This document shows, piece by piece, positions 43,301 through 49,669 of a DNA stretch of 64,000 nt. Within the stretch, counting starts at the first letter, position 1; each line of letters starts with the position of its first letter. A model generated the notes under the pieces. That model was not told the DNA's origin. It saw nothing but the letters and a program-made list of their open reading frames with translations, and ran no database searches. The stretch is taken from contig CAIYLG010000007.1 of the NCBI GenBank assembly GCA_903927025.1, forward strand, positions 52,632-116,631, written 5' to 3'. The DNA comes from an uncultured Armatimonadota bacterium (GTDB lineage: Bacteria; Armatimonadota; Fimbriimonadia; Fimbriimonadales; Fimbriimonadaceae). The position numbers were made by a program, and so were the translations under genes.

Positions 43301-44340
43301 TCCCCACAGGGGACACCGGCGTTCTCTACCTCTACGGCCCAACCGGTCTGATTATGGAGTTTGATCGGTTTGGATACAGTGCCAGAACCCTGCTTTTTGA
43401 TCCCAACGGAAGCTGTGTGTCTTCGGCAGAGAACTACTACAGCAGCGGGGCCTTCCAAGGCTCAACAGCCTATCCAGTGTTTTACGACGCGTACGGCCAG
43501 GTGGTCTGGACCCCGCCAGCGCTGACCGGCCCCGCGGTTCTCAACCGGGCGACGAGCCAGCCTTTTCAGTACAAGGGCCAGTTCGGATGCTATACCGACG
43601 GAACCAGTGGTCTTGTCTACTGCACCCATCGCTATTACGACCCTGTGACGGGTAGGTGGACTGAGCGTGATCCAGTTGGGTTGGACGGTGGGGTGAATGT
43701 TTATGCCTATTGCGATGACAATCCGGTATCTCTGGTTGATGATTGCGGTCTGTGGCCCGGTGAATTCGACTTTTCTGCAAAGGGAATTCTGAATGGCTTG
43801 GCCACTGGATACGCTGCGGTAGAGTCCCAGGGGCAGGATTTGTTCGCGGCGATCCCGCTGCAAGGCAATCTTCCGGGACTTCCTTCACCAATACAATCAG
43901 CCATGAAAGCTTATGCAAGCTATCTGAGAGATAGCGTGGATCCACATGGCCTCGAAACTTCAGATCATCTTGCAGCAACTGGATTCACCTTTTTCGAAAT
44001 CGCCGCGGGGGGTGGGGTTGGTGCATCCCAGTTAAGGGGTAGAGGACTCGAATTCTCACATTTCGTGCCAAAGTGGTTTGGTGGGGTGGTAGAGAGGAGA
44101 GGTTATGTGGCTCTTGGTAGGGCTATCAAGGGACGAAGTATGTGGAATGGGAACTTCGTGTCGAGGATAGAGCATGCCTTTACTGATGGGAATAGTTACC
44201 GGTTCATGCCAAGGAAATGGAAGATTCTTAACCCTGATTCATATTCACTTCAGAAGAAAATCCTGACAAGGATTCCAAATACTTGGAAGGGCGCTATCAT
44301 AGGCGGGGCGGGTGGTCAACTAGGTACCTATTGGCCATGA
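37363..44340 (+). CDS. Giant secreted RHS/YD-repeat polymorphic toxin with Ig-like stalk
   Basis: 2325 residues from ATG 37363; ATG 37339 or GTG 37318 would add 8 or 15 residues. Signal peptide YIKPLGIFKAYACGLFLIL...NVARSQ. Residues ~39-885 are nine Ig-like repeats of ~95 residues, Thr/Ser/Val-rich and of the form L-S-P-x-x-V-V-G-G...L-S-S-S-N...V-P-A-S-V. Residues ~945-2115 are RHS/YD repeats (QYDPQLRLINTTDPL, YDAAKRVTSIY, VYDHLGRRSGL) closing with YDPVTGRWTERDPVGLDGG and YAYCDDNPVSLVDDCGL, the classical RHS core end. The last ~190 residues are a unique tip containing GLEFSHFVPKWFGG, WNGNFVSRIEHAFTD and YRFMPRKWK, resembling His-rich nuclease-like tips of other RHS toxins. The stop overlaps the next gene, a likely immunity gene, by four bases. 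Likely role: contact-dependent or secreted antibacterial toxin (inference). Confidence 0.88.
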   Translation: MHSSQYIKPLGIFKAYACGLFLILLCIPNVARSQSISSVSASPTSVIGPATATGTVTLTSNAPSGGFVVGLSSSNSIVTVPANVTVVSGASTASFTITANQGSSQVIVTITATANGTATTTFTDNTSSHIALQLNPGSLVGGMSSTNNKVLIPLPAGSGGAVVNLSSSSPNAVVPASVTVPSGFENTPFTITTSPVAANTSITITATYGSYSATKTLTVTAPTLTGVTLSPTTVVGGVSSTATVAISNPAPTGGLAVALSSNNTAAATVPASVTVPGGSTSATVTVTTSPVLSTATAVITATLNSATSTATLLVSPPILSALSIAPGSVISGTNATGTVTISGPAPTGGFAVSLSSSNASAAAVPATATIPAGATTANFTISSVGVSSTTTATITAVAGAQSYSANLTVSPNTVTVVSLSPTTVGPGGVSTGTVTLASPAPSNGTVVTLSSSNTAVATVPASVTVAAGLSSSSFVIEVPVTSPASVVTISATAGGQTATAPLTVAALAVVGVSANPSAVVGPATATGTVTLNGTAPSGGFLVTLSSSNSIVTVPATVTVASGASSASFTITAGSGSSQVIVTITASGNGTATTPFTDNTSSHIAIQLNPSTLVGGTSSTSNKVLIPLPAGTGGAIVNLSSNNANAVVPASVTVPVGLENTAFTITTSAVAANANITITATYGSYSANKTLAVTAPTLTGIVLSPTSVVGGTSSAATVSISSPAPTGGLPIAMTSSNTAAATVPSVLTIPGGSTSAMATVTTFPVSATASPIITATLNSASSTATLTVNAPTLTSLAIAPGSVVSGTNATGTVSISSSAPSSGFVVALSSSDTTVATVPSTATIPSGATSVAFTITSQPVGSTSTCTISGAESGQSVSRNLTVTPSTAAAFYPINIVPNPPLGYLPTSMTLPNWMSALEPVDASSAPGGPSAAISENLAFGVIQVDTGADVDVANSAGSDVIFSRKYRTAMAAGNLSSPGLPAGWTHNWDYWIVPQTPGSWGPLQLVYPNGSSETLTPPSQVTAGTVVQFTTPNGAPYKAFGQASSTVGVYTQIQLAHSGLAQDIFAQPSGDGRYRLQTEIEDNGSQLNLHYSSVSGQIEPVLSSIDNSVTGSSSTPLLVLSYSGGLLSSVTDNASMNTRTLGYVSGQLSTVSFVNGSNAEWSYSYTPIGSASYLWKVSTVDPQNAASTATITYSTETGQVLSRTDGTNYVRSSSHTAAGAGALSIADASGNSIDSFSITSEPAFNRIATTTTAAGDTTSYSYSSGSLAIPSTVIPPQGNAISITTDSHGNPTKVVYPYGNFTTYAWSYPAYAPLGLLTSNQESGNDLTTLTATTYTYYSASGSGGLLGYLHTVTTPTGNIITFTYTSMGDIASVADSTGTTNYDYSSTGPEMFGRPYSVTSPTLAVTKFQYDPQLRLINTTDPLTNQTSQQYNEYNQLVQMSLPTGLSYQFSHLVDGQPSNSTVVSQNGTQLTVAANKFDSQAQLTTSKDANLLSNVSTLDGNSALTSLINGNNNLMHSFTISPSARTIKTVYGSGANLLTQTDTLGPTGSLISSLGREDNRSTNISYSSTDPDLPLSATVFDPATNWLNESDVLNYDSFGRITDIESIAPDGGSYVEHNYTFDSTGSLTSDLTTPIVLASGLLSSGTGPTNISYTYNADGTRSQMLVILQPWSVSSLPNVASVTYNYLYDAAKRVTSIYVYPGSTDVAVSSGQPLAYATYEYDPNGRVKAVRSMKATTLYAYNALGQITSELNLSVDGTVDPYAPAGYSFTESSGVVHTIISAFTNITYDMLGDRTGMTFAALTQPGSSTTGLSTYGTGSATWGYDNGGRLISENWADAAYTGIAFTHTYDGGGNLTQIRNHSLTVDPLSDRLTSANLAGYSSLGFDTTGEMTQFNGNTATYDPLGELSSLSGTSAGGGSQAFSASMVYDHLGRRSGLSQSIGGGSAPKDTQFFVYDGADLIYRQLATYPLTQLSQPDFPTGDTGVLYLYGPTGLIMEFDRFGYSARTLLFDPNGSCVSSAENYYSSGAFQGSTAYPVFYDAYGQVVWTPPALTGPAVLNRATSQPFQYKGQFGCYTDGTSGLVYCTHRYYDPVTGRWTERDPVGLDGGVNVYAYCDDNPVSLVDDCGLWPGEFDFSAKGILNGLATGYAAVESQGQDLFAAIPLQGNLPGLPSPIQSAMKAYASYLRDSVDPHGLETSDHLAATGFTFFEIAAGGGVGASQLRGRGLEFSHFVPKWFGGVVERRGYVALGRAIKGRSMWNGNFVSRIEHAFTDGNSYRFMPRKWKILNPDSYSLQKKILTRIPNTWKGAIIGGAGGQLGTYWP
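37477..40017 (+). repeat. Nine Ig-like repeats arranged as A-B-C-D-E-A'-B'-C'-D'
   Basis: Within the RHS gene, repeat 1 (SASPTSVIGPATATGTVTL) returns as repeat 6 (SANPSAVVGPATATGTVTL) exactly 1419 bases (473 codons) later. Repeats 2, 3 and 4 (starts NPGSLVGG, SPTTVVGG, APGSVISG) likewise return as 7, 8 and 9 (NPSTLVGG, SPTSVVGG, APGSVVSG). Repeat 5 separates the blocks and occurs once. The block copies have diverged at many third positions, so the duplication is not recent. Confidence 0.8.
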
Positions 44341-45134
44341 GGTGGTTTTGGAAGTCACAAAAGGAGCTGTTTCTCAAGCACGAACTATTAGTGCTTAACG
44401 CGATTCAGAGCGCCCTTCCTTTCGCCTTGCAGGAGGTCTTCCAACACCATGTATCCACCGTCAACCTGGTCCAAAGACATGGAAAGGGTCGTGAAGTGAA
44501 TATGTATCGAATGGATGGGGGCCGAGCTACTTTCCCGCAAGAAAGAATATTGCAATCCGAGGGTGAGGCTGTAGTCGGGACTGCCATCCTTAGCTCGTCA
44601 AGTAGCGGACCCAGCCCCGTTGGAAAGGTTTGGGCTGTTAATGGGCATGTATTTCAGATCATGTTCAACGCGAACCTAGAGCGGTTGCGTTTGTGTGATC
44701 GTGTGCTATCAACTGAACTTGGGCCTTCATTCTCGCCCGCAGATGCTGAAGTAGGATTATTTGAAACCGAACTTATTCCAGGCCTTAAGGTCTCCGGCAC
44801 TCTTGCCCCACTCAGCCCAGAGAGGATCTCAAACGCCCTTAGCTTTATCTCATGCTCCCTTCCGGAGGACTTCCTCGAGTTGGCGTCCCGCGCGAATGGG
44901 TTCTCCTACTCAAATTGGAAAGTGCTGGGTCTCGAAGACATTTATGAAACCCCGGGTGCTCCCGGATCCTATGTCTTGGCAGAGTTTAGGTCTGGTGCCG
45001 AAGACGTTCCGGATCTGGCTCTTGTCTCAAGAGAGAAAAACTTGTTCGCAGTCCGAATGGATGACTTGTCCGAAATCCGCTACAGTAGCTTAGTTGAAGC
45101 TCTGAAGGATGCCCAACGCGATCAGGCGCCATAA
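44337..45134 (+). CDS. Candidate immunity protein with SUKH (SMI1/KNR4)-like C-terminal domain
   Basis: 265 residues from ATG 44337, which overlaps the RHS stop (ATGA). The C-terminal part has SLPEDFLELASRANGFSYSNW, matching the SUKH core L-P-x-x-[FY]-x-x-[LF]-x-x-x-N-G, then DLALVSREKNLFAVRMDD and an ending typical of that fold. SUKH proteins are the most common immunity proteins to nuclease toxins of polymorphic toxin systems. The N-terminal 160 residues are unfamiliar. Position, overlap and fold together make an immunity role likely. The base composition is more AT-rich than neighbouring housekeeping genes. Confidence 0.65.
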   Translation: MRWFWKSQKELFLKHELLVLNAIQSALPFALQEVFQHHVSTVNLVQRHGKGREVNMYRMDGGRATFPQERILQSEGEAVVGTAILSSSSSGPSPVGKVWAVNGHVFQIMFNANLERLRLCDRVLSTELGPSFSPADAEVGLFETELIPGLKVSGTLAPLSPERISNALSFISCSLPEDFLELASRANGFSYSNWKVLGLEDIYETPGAPGSYVLAEFRSGAEDVPDLALVSREKNLFAVRMDDLSEIRYSSLVEALKDAQRDQAP

Positions 45135-45259
45135 CTGCACGACTATCCAGAACTGATTCGGTCAGAGGCGCTAACACTCTAGGTGGGTCAACATCCGGGG
45201 CCGTTCGGACTGACCACCGAATATAATTCAGAGAATCGAATATATTGCGAAATCAATCC
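45135..45259. promoter_or_regulatory. AT-rich gap before the leucine-rich-repeat gene
   Basis: 125 bases. ATATAATT near 45220 and ATATATT near 45240 could serve as -10 elements for the next gene. No terminator is seen. Confidence 0.3.
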
Positions 45260-46129
45260 ATGCCGATAATGACATTTCAAGTCAGTGACGGACAGTTCGG
45301 TAAGGTCATGAAGCTACGGGAAGAGTGGACCGATGACGTTCTTCCTTACGTTCGATCAAATAGCATTGAAGAGCTCGTTCTGCGAAAGCTAAGCTCCTCC
45401 AAATGGTATTCGTTATCATTTCTGGACCACTTCGTCTCGATAAAAGCACTAAGACTCTTTGGCGATTTGACCACGAACATAAACCCAATACACCAACTGC
45501 ACAATCTCGTATGCCTTCAGTTGTACGAGCATTCTGAAGAGCCTATAGACTTTGGAGCCTTTCCATGTCTGGATCAGTGCACTATAAATTTCTCAAAGAA
45601 CCGAAATTCCATTTCTCAGTGCGCGAATCTAACGTACGTTCATCTTCAAGGCTATTCATACAAGGATCTAACTCGACTTGAGCCGTTGAAGAATCTTACT
45701 ACGCTGAAACTTGCCCAAGGACCTATCACGGATATTGCATCGGTGACGTCTTTTCCTAACCTCAATTGCTTGGACTTAGCTTTTCTCAGGAATATGTCTG
45801 ATATTTCTCCCATTTCAACCCTATCGAATATAGAAACACTCAGCCTGGTAAATTGCAAAGCGATAACTAGTCTAGACGCCATATCTAGCCTGAGGAAATT
45901 GAGGCATCTGTCATTTTCGAATTGTGGTGTGATTGACTCAATATCTCCAATCGCCTCTTGCCGGGAATTGGAGTCAGTGAATTTTACAGAAGGAACAATT
46001 ATCAAGGACGGGGATTTACGTGTTCTACTGAACTTGCCGAAGTTAAGGCGAGTGGGATTTGCAAATCGGTCTCACTATAATCTCACCTTGGCTCAAGCAC
46101 TTGAACACATCAAGTCAGAGGGAAAGTGA
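45260..46129 (+). CDS. Leucine-rich repeat protein, possible second immunity factor
   Basis: 289 residues from ATG 45260 (a TTG five codons upstream is in frame). At least seven LRR-like units of ~22 residues can be counted: for example LEPLKNLTTLKLAQGPITDI, FPNLNCLDLAFLRNMSDI, LSNIETLSLVNCKAITSL and LRKLRHLSFSNCGVIDSI. No signal peptide or catalytic domain. Cytoplasmic LRR proteins near RHS toxins are sometimes immunity or sensing proteins; this is inference from position. The gene is more AT-rich than most of the window. Confidence 0.7.
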   Translation: MPIMTFQVSDGQFGKVMKLREEWTDDVLPYVRSNSIEELVLRKLSSSKWYSLSFLDHFVSIKALRLFGDLTTNINPIHQLHNLVCLQLYEHSEEPIDFGAFPCLDQCTINFSKNRNSISQCANLTYVHLQGYSYKDLTRLEPLKNLTTLKLAQGPITDIASVTSFPNLNCLDLAFLRNMSDISPISTLSNIETLSLVNCKAITSLDAISSLRKLRHLSFSNCGVIDSISPIASCRELESVNFTEGTIIKDGDLRVLLNLPKLRRVGFANRSHYNLTLAQALEHIKSEGK

Positions 46130-46152
46130 CCTAACCAACTAGGGGTGGTTCC

Positions 46153-46341
46153 ATGGACATGACATACGATACACAACGGAACCCCTTTGATCTTGTCAAA
46201 GAATGGGACACTCGACCAGAACTCAAGAGCGCGATTTCTCCTGCGACGGAGTATTCAACCAATTTCGGGTTGTTTGTTTCGACCGTAGTGTTTGAGCTCA
46301 CTCTTAGGGCGACACATGAAGTAATTGATCGACTGCCCTAA
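46153..46341 (+). CDS. Small open frame of unknown status
   Basis: 62 residues (MDMTYDTQRNPFDLVKEWDTR...ATHEVIDRLP). No recognised domain. There is a GGGGTGG near the ATG. The second half could be intergenic sequence read by chance. It may be a truncated relic of an accessory gene beside the RHS locus. Confidence 0.25.
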   Translation: MDMTYDTQRNPFDLVKEWDTRPELKSAISPATEYSTNFGLFVSTVVFELTLRATHEVIDRLP

Positions 46342-46523
46342 ATGATTGTTGCGCTTCGCGGGGCCGCAGAGCGGCCTCGGACTCCAGCCATATATACGGC
46401 TCGTTCCCAGGGCAGGCGCTTCGCACAAACCCTGGGCTTCGCGTAGGCAAGACCTTTGGTGTTGACGTGCGACGTGTCGACTTGGTTGAGGCGATGGATG
46501 TGAACCTGCGATCACTTCCAGAG
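46342..46523. other. Intergenic stretch with an inverted repeat
   Basis: CCCAGGG (46406-46412) and CCCTGGG (46430-46436) form a 7-base stem with a 17-base loop, flanked by GC-rich inverted motifs (GCGGGGCCGCAGAGCGGCC at 46358-46376). Such elements are common between genes in Planctomycetes- and Armatimonadota-like genomes. No gene is supported. Confidence 0.4.
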
Positions 46524-46985
46524 TCACTCTTTTTCGATGTGTTTCACGTGCCCGTCTAGATATCCGATGTTGTTGCCACCGTTGTGTCTGCCTGGAGAAG
46601 GGAGCGTATTCAGCTCACCGTGGGCGCTTCTGCCCGTGAGAGTGCTATCGAAAACGAGTTCAAACTCTTCGGGCTTTGGAATTGACTTTGATTTGACTTT
46701 CGAAGCCTTGTCTCGGTAGGCGTAGCCGTAATCGTCCTTTTCCTTGAGCTCGGGGTCATGGAGCATGGGCTCAAGGCTACTGTCGAACTTCGACATGGTG
46801 TCCATCCAGCCTTTTGCATCCGGGTACGAATCGTCGTTGTCGTCGGAATACATCTGGATGGAGTGGGCCACGCGCCAGAGGCGGTCAAAGCACCGGTCAT
46901 CGCTTTGCGTGGGCTTACAGCCCGTGACGATCGCGACGAAGGAAACAAGAATTGCAAGGGTGAGAAGCTGAACCGAGAATCTCAT
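46524..46985 (-). CDS. H-X9-DG type lipoprotein
   Basis: 153 residues with a lipobox (IVTGC, Cys23). The C-terminus RHNGGNNIGYLDGHVKHIEK carries the G-x-N-x-x-x-x-D-G-H-V signature of the H-X9-DG/DUF1559-related proteins that are abundant in Planctomycetes and Armatimonadota, normally attached to a type IV pilin-like N-terminus. Here the pilin helix is replaced by a lipoprotein signal. Function unknown, surface location likely. It is divergent from the next gene. Confidence 0.75.
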   Translation of the reverse strand: MRFSVQLLTLAILVSFVAIVTGCKPTQSDDRCFDRLWRVAHSIQMYSDDNDDSYPDAKGWMDTMSKFDSSLEPMLHDPELKEKDDYGYAYRDKASKVKSKSIPKPEEFELVFDSTLTGRSAHGELNTLPSPGRHNGGNNIGYLDGHVKHIEKE

Positions 46986-47071
46986 GGTGTTTAAGGCTCC
47001 ATCTTAACCTACATAGCGCCTGATTCAACCAACACGACCGCAGAGAGACGGGTTCCCACGATGTTTGATGT

Positions 47072-49402
47072 GTGTGGGTAACCTACCGGCTCATGCTGAT
47101 GGTAGTGCTGGCAGCGATGACGATTCAGACTTATTCCGGTTCCGCAACGCTTGATGATGCAGTCAACAAGGCGATTGCGGAGAAGCGCATTCCCGGCGCA
47201 GTGCTCATCGTGAGCCATCGTGGACACATCATTCACCGCAGGGCGTACGGCAACCGGTCGGAAACGCCGACGGTTGAGCCCATGACTCTGGACACGGTGT
47301 TTGACTGTGCGTCGCTCACCAAGGTGGTTTCCACAACATCCTGCCTGATGAAGCTGTTTGAGCAAGGCAAGTACCGCCTCTCCGACAAGGTCACCGACTA
47401 CATTCCTGAGTTCCAGAATGGCAAGAGCGATGTGACGCTCCGGAACCTGATGACCCACTTTTCTGGTCTTCGGCCAGACGTACCGCTCTATCCGGATTGG
47501 ACTGGCTATGAAACGGGCATTCACCTCGCCTGTACCGATCCTCCCCAGGGCCCTCCTGGAGTTCAGCACGTTTACAGCGACATTAACTTTGAACTGCTTG
47601 GCGAATTGATCCATCGGAGCACGGGGCAGACACTTGCCGACTATGCGCGGAAGGAAATCTTTCTGCCCATTGGGATGAAGGACACGATGTACAATCCGCC
47701 TTCCTCCAATGTCCCGAGAATCGCGCCCACTGAGAAATGGGAGAAGACCGGGGAGATGCTGCGCGGAATTGTTCACGACCCCACCGCCCGCAACATGGGC
47801 GGCATCGCAGGGCACGCGGGAATGTTCTCAACCGGGGATGACCTAGCGAAGTTCTGTCAGATGATGCTGAACATGGGCAAGCTGGGCAGCAAAAGGCTGT
47901 TTAGCCCCGCCACCGTGCAAAAGTTTACAGAGCCTCAGACGCCTGCCGATCAGCCTATTTTGCGCGGGTTCGGCTGGGATATCGATTCGCCCTACTCAGG
48001 CAATCGCGGCGATCTGTTTCCGATCGGCTCTTACGGTCACACTGGGTTTACCGGCACATCGATCTGGATTGATCCGAGCAGCCAGACGTTCGTGATTCTG
48101 CTGACCAACGCGGTGCACAACGGGCCGCGCCCTTCGATGCTGAGTCTCCGATCGAAGGTGGCGACGATTGTCGCGTCCTCGGTGGGGATCACCGCTCGGC
48201 GCGTGACGCTGACCGGATACAACGAGACGGTGACAAACCCCAGCCGCCGTCGGATAGTCGAGCATCAGGGATCGACTAAGACGGGTCTGGATGTGTTGGA
48301 AGCAGACCACTTTGCTCCCCTTGCTGGCAAGAAGGTGGGACTGATTACCAACCACACCGGTTTGGATTCTAAGCGGCGTCGCAATGTGGATGCGATGCGT
48401 GAAGCCGGGATTGATGTAGCCGCGCTGTTCTCGCCTGAACATGGATGGGCAGGTGCGGTGGATCACCCAGGCATTCAAGACGCTGCCGACCCGAAGACCG
48501 GGATCAAGGTTTACAGCCTGTTCGGCAAGGTGGATCGTCCGACGCCGGAAATGTTGCGCGGCGTCGATGCTCTTGTCTTCGATGTCCAGGATATTGGGGT
48601 GCGGTTCTATACCTATGAATCCACGATGGTGTACGCCATGGAAGCGGCGGCAAAGGCGGGAATCCAGTTCTATGTGCTGGATCGTCCGAACCCGCTTACC
48701 GGAGTTCGGGTCGAGGGGCCGACGCTGGATTCGGCGAATGTCTCCTTTGTCGGGTGCCTTGCGGGCCTGCCGGTGCGTCATGGGCTCACTCTGGGCGAAC
48801 TGGCAACTTATGCCAATAGCGAGGGGGAAATCGGTGCAGACCTTCACGTGGTAAAGATGCAGGATTGGGATCGAGGCGACTGGTTTGACAGTACGGGGAC
48901 GCGGTGGGTGAACCCGTCACCGAACATGCGAAGTCTCAATGCCGCGATGCTGTATCCGGGTTTGTGCCTCTTGGAGTACTCACCAAACCTGAGCATGGGG
49001 CGCGGAACCGACGCTCCCTTCGAGCAGATTGGCGCCGACTTCATCGACGGGCCTGCCCTGGCTGCCGCACTCAATCGGCGCGGCATTCCTGGTGTGCGCA
49101 TCTATCCGACGACTTTCACGCCTACCGAGTCAAAGTTTGCGGGAGTGACAATTGAAGGAGTCCGGTTCGTGATCACGGAGCGGGAGCATTTGGATCCCAT
49201 TAGGCTGGGGCTGGAAGTCGGGGTTGCGCTGCAACACCTTTATCCGGGGCAGATTGATTTCGCGCTAAGCAAGAAGCTGATTGGACGAAGCGATGTTGTG
49301 AAGAGGCTTGCTGCTGGCGAGGCAGTGGACGAGATCATCGAGTCGTATCAGGAGCCATTCCGGGCGTTCCTAAAGAAGCGGACCAAGTACCTGTTGTATT
49401 GA
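47072..49402 (+). CDS. Fusion of serine beta-lactamase-family hydrolase and NamZ (DUF1343) exo-N-acetylmuramidase
   Basis: 776 residues from GTG 47072 (ATG 47093 is an alternative within the signal). Residues ~25-380 are a class C-type beta-lactamase/D-alanyl-peptidase fold: CASLTK (SxxK, Ser81-Lys84), VYSDINFE (Y-S-D in place of Y-x-N, Tyr168), and GHTGFTGTS (K-T-G equivalent, ~322-330). Residues ~405-776 match DUF1343/NamZ, GH171: KKVGLITNHTG, FSPEHGWAG, YSLFGKVDRPTPEMLRGVDALVFDVQDIGVRFYTY (in parts), SPNMRSLNAAMLYPG, FEQIGADFIDG. NamZ releases MurNAc from the non-reducing end of glycan strands. One chain would combine peptide-side and glycan-side activity on peptidoglycan (inference), pointing to muropeptide recycling or predation. 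Confidence 0.9.
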   Translation: MWVTYRLMLMVVLAAMTIQTYSGSATLDDAVNKAIAEKRIPGAVLIVSHRGHIIHRRAYGNRSETPTVEPMTLDTVFDCASLTKVVSTTSCLMKLFEQGKYRLSDKVTDYIPEFQNGKSDVTLRNLMTHFSGLRPDVPLYPDWTGYETGIHLACTDPPQGPPGVQHVYSDINFELLGELIHRSTGQTLADYARKEIFLPIGMKDTMYNPPSSNVPRIAPTEKWEKTGEMLRGIVHDPTARNMGGIAGHAGMFSTGDDLAKFCQMMLNMGKLGSKRLFSPATVQKFTEPQTPADQPILRGFGWDIDSPYSGNRGDLFPIGSYGHTGFTGTSIWIDPSSQTFVILLTNAVHNGPRPSMLSLRSKVATIVASSVGITARRVTLTGYNETVTNPSRRRIVEHQGSTKTGLDVLEADHFAPLAGKKVGLITNHTGLDSKRRRNVDAMREAGIDVAALFSPEHGWAGAVDHPGIQDAADPKTGIKVYSLFGKVDRPTPEMLRGVDALVFDVQDIGVRFYTYESTMVYAMEAAAKAGIQFYVLDRPNPLTGVRVEGPTLDSANVSFVGCLAGLPVRHGLTLGELATYANSEGEIGADLHVVKMQDWDRGDWFDSTGTRWVNPSPNMRSLNAAMLYPGLCLLEYSPNLSMGRGTDAPFEQIGADFIDGPALAAALNRRGIPGVRIYPTTFTPTESKFAGVTIEGVRFVITEREHLDPIRLGLEVGVALQHLYPGQIDFALSKKLIGRSDVVKRLAAGEAVDEIIESYQEPFRAFLKKRTKYLLY

Positions 49403-49669
49403 GATTATTCCGAGGGAATGCAGTCTGGTCAAATGGGCTGCAACACCGATTTACTCGTCCTCCGTTCGAACAACATGGAGGGTTTTCATTCCCTTTGAAG
49501 GGTGGCGAACAGAATTCGGGTCCAGAGGAGCGCCATTGCAGCAAGGGAACCCTTTCAGGGTAGGAGGGCCGAGGCGGATCAGAGAAGCCCTTCGGGCTAC
49601 CCAGAGCCTCAGTTTGCTGGTGAGCCAGGTTGATCCTTGTACGATCATGGCGGATGCGTCTGGGCGGAG
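49403..49669. other. Intergenic gap
   Basis: 267 bases between two convergent genes. I see short GC-rich inverted motifs (GAACCCTTTCAGGGTAGG near 49547, AGCCCTTCGGGCTACC near 49586) that could be terminators in either direction, but no long T run. Confidence 0.35.
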
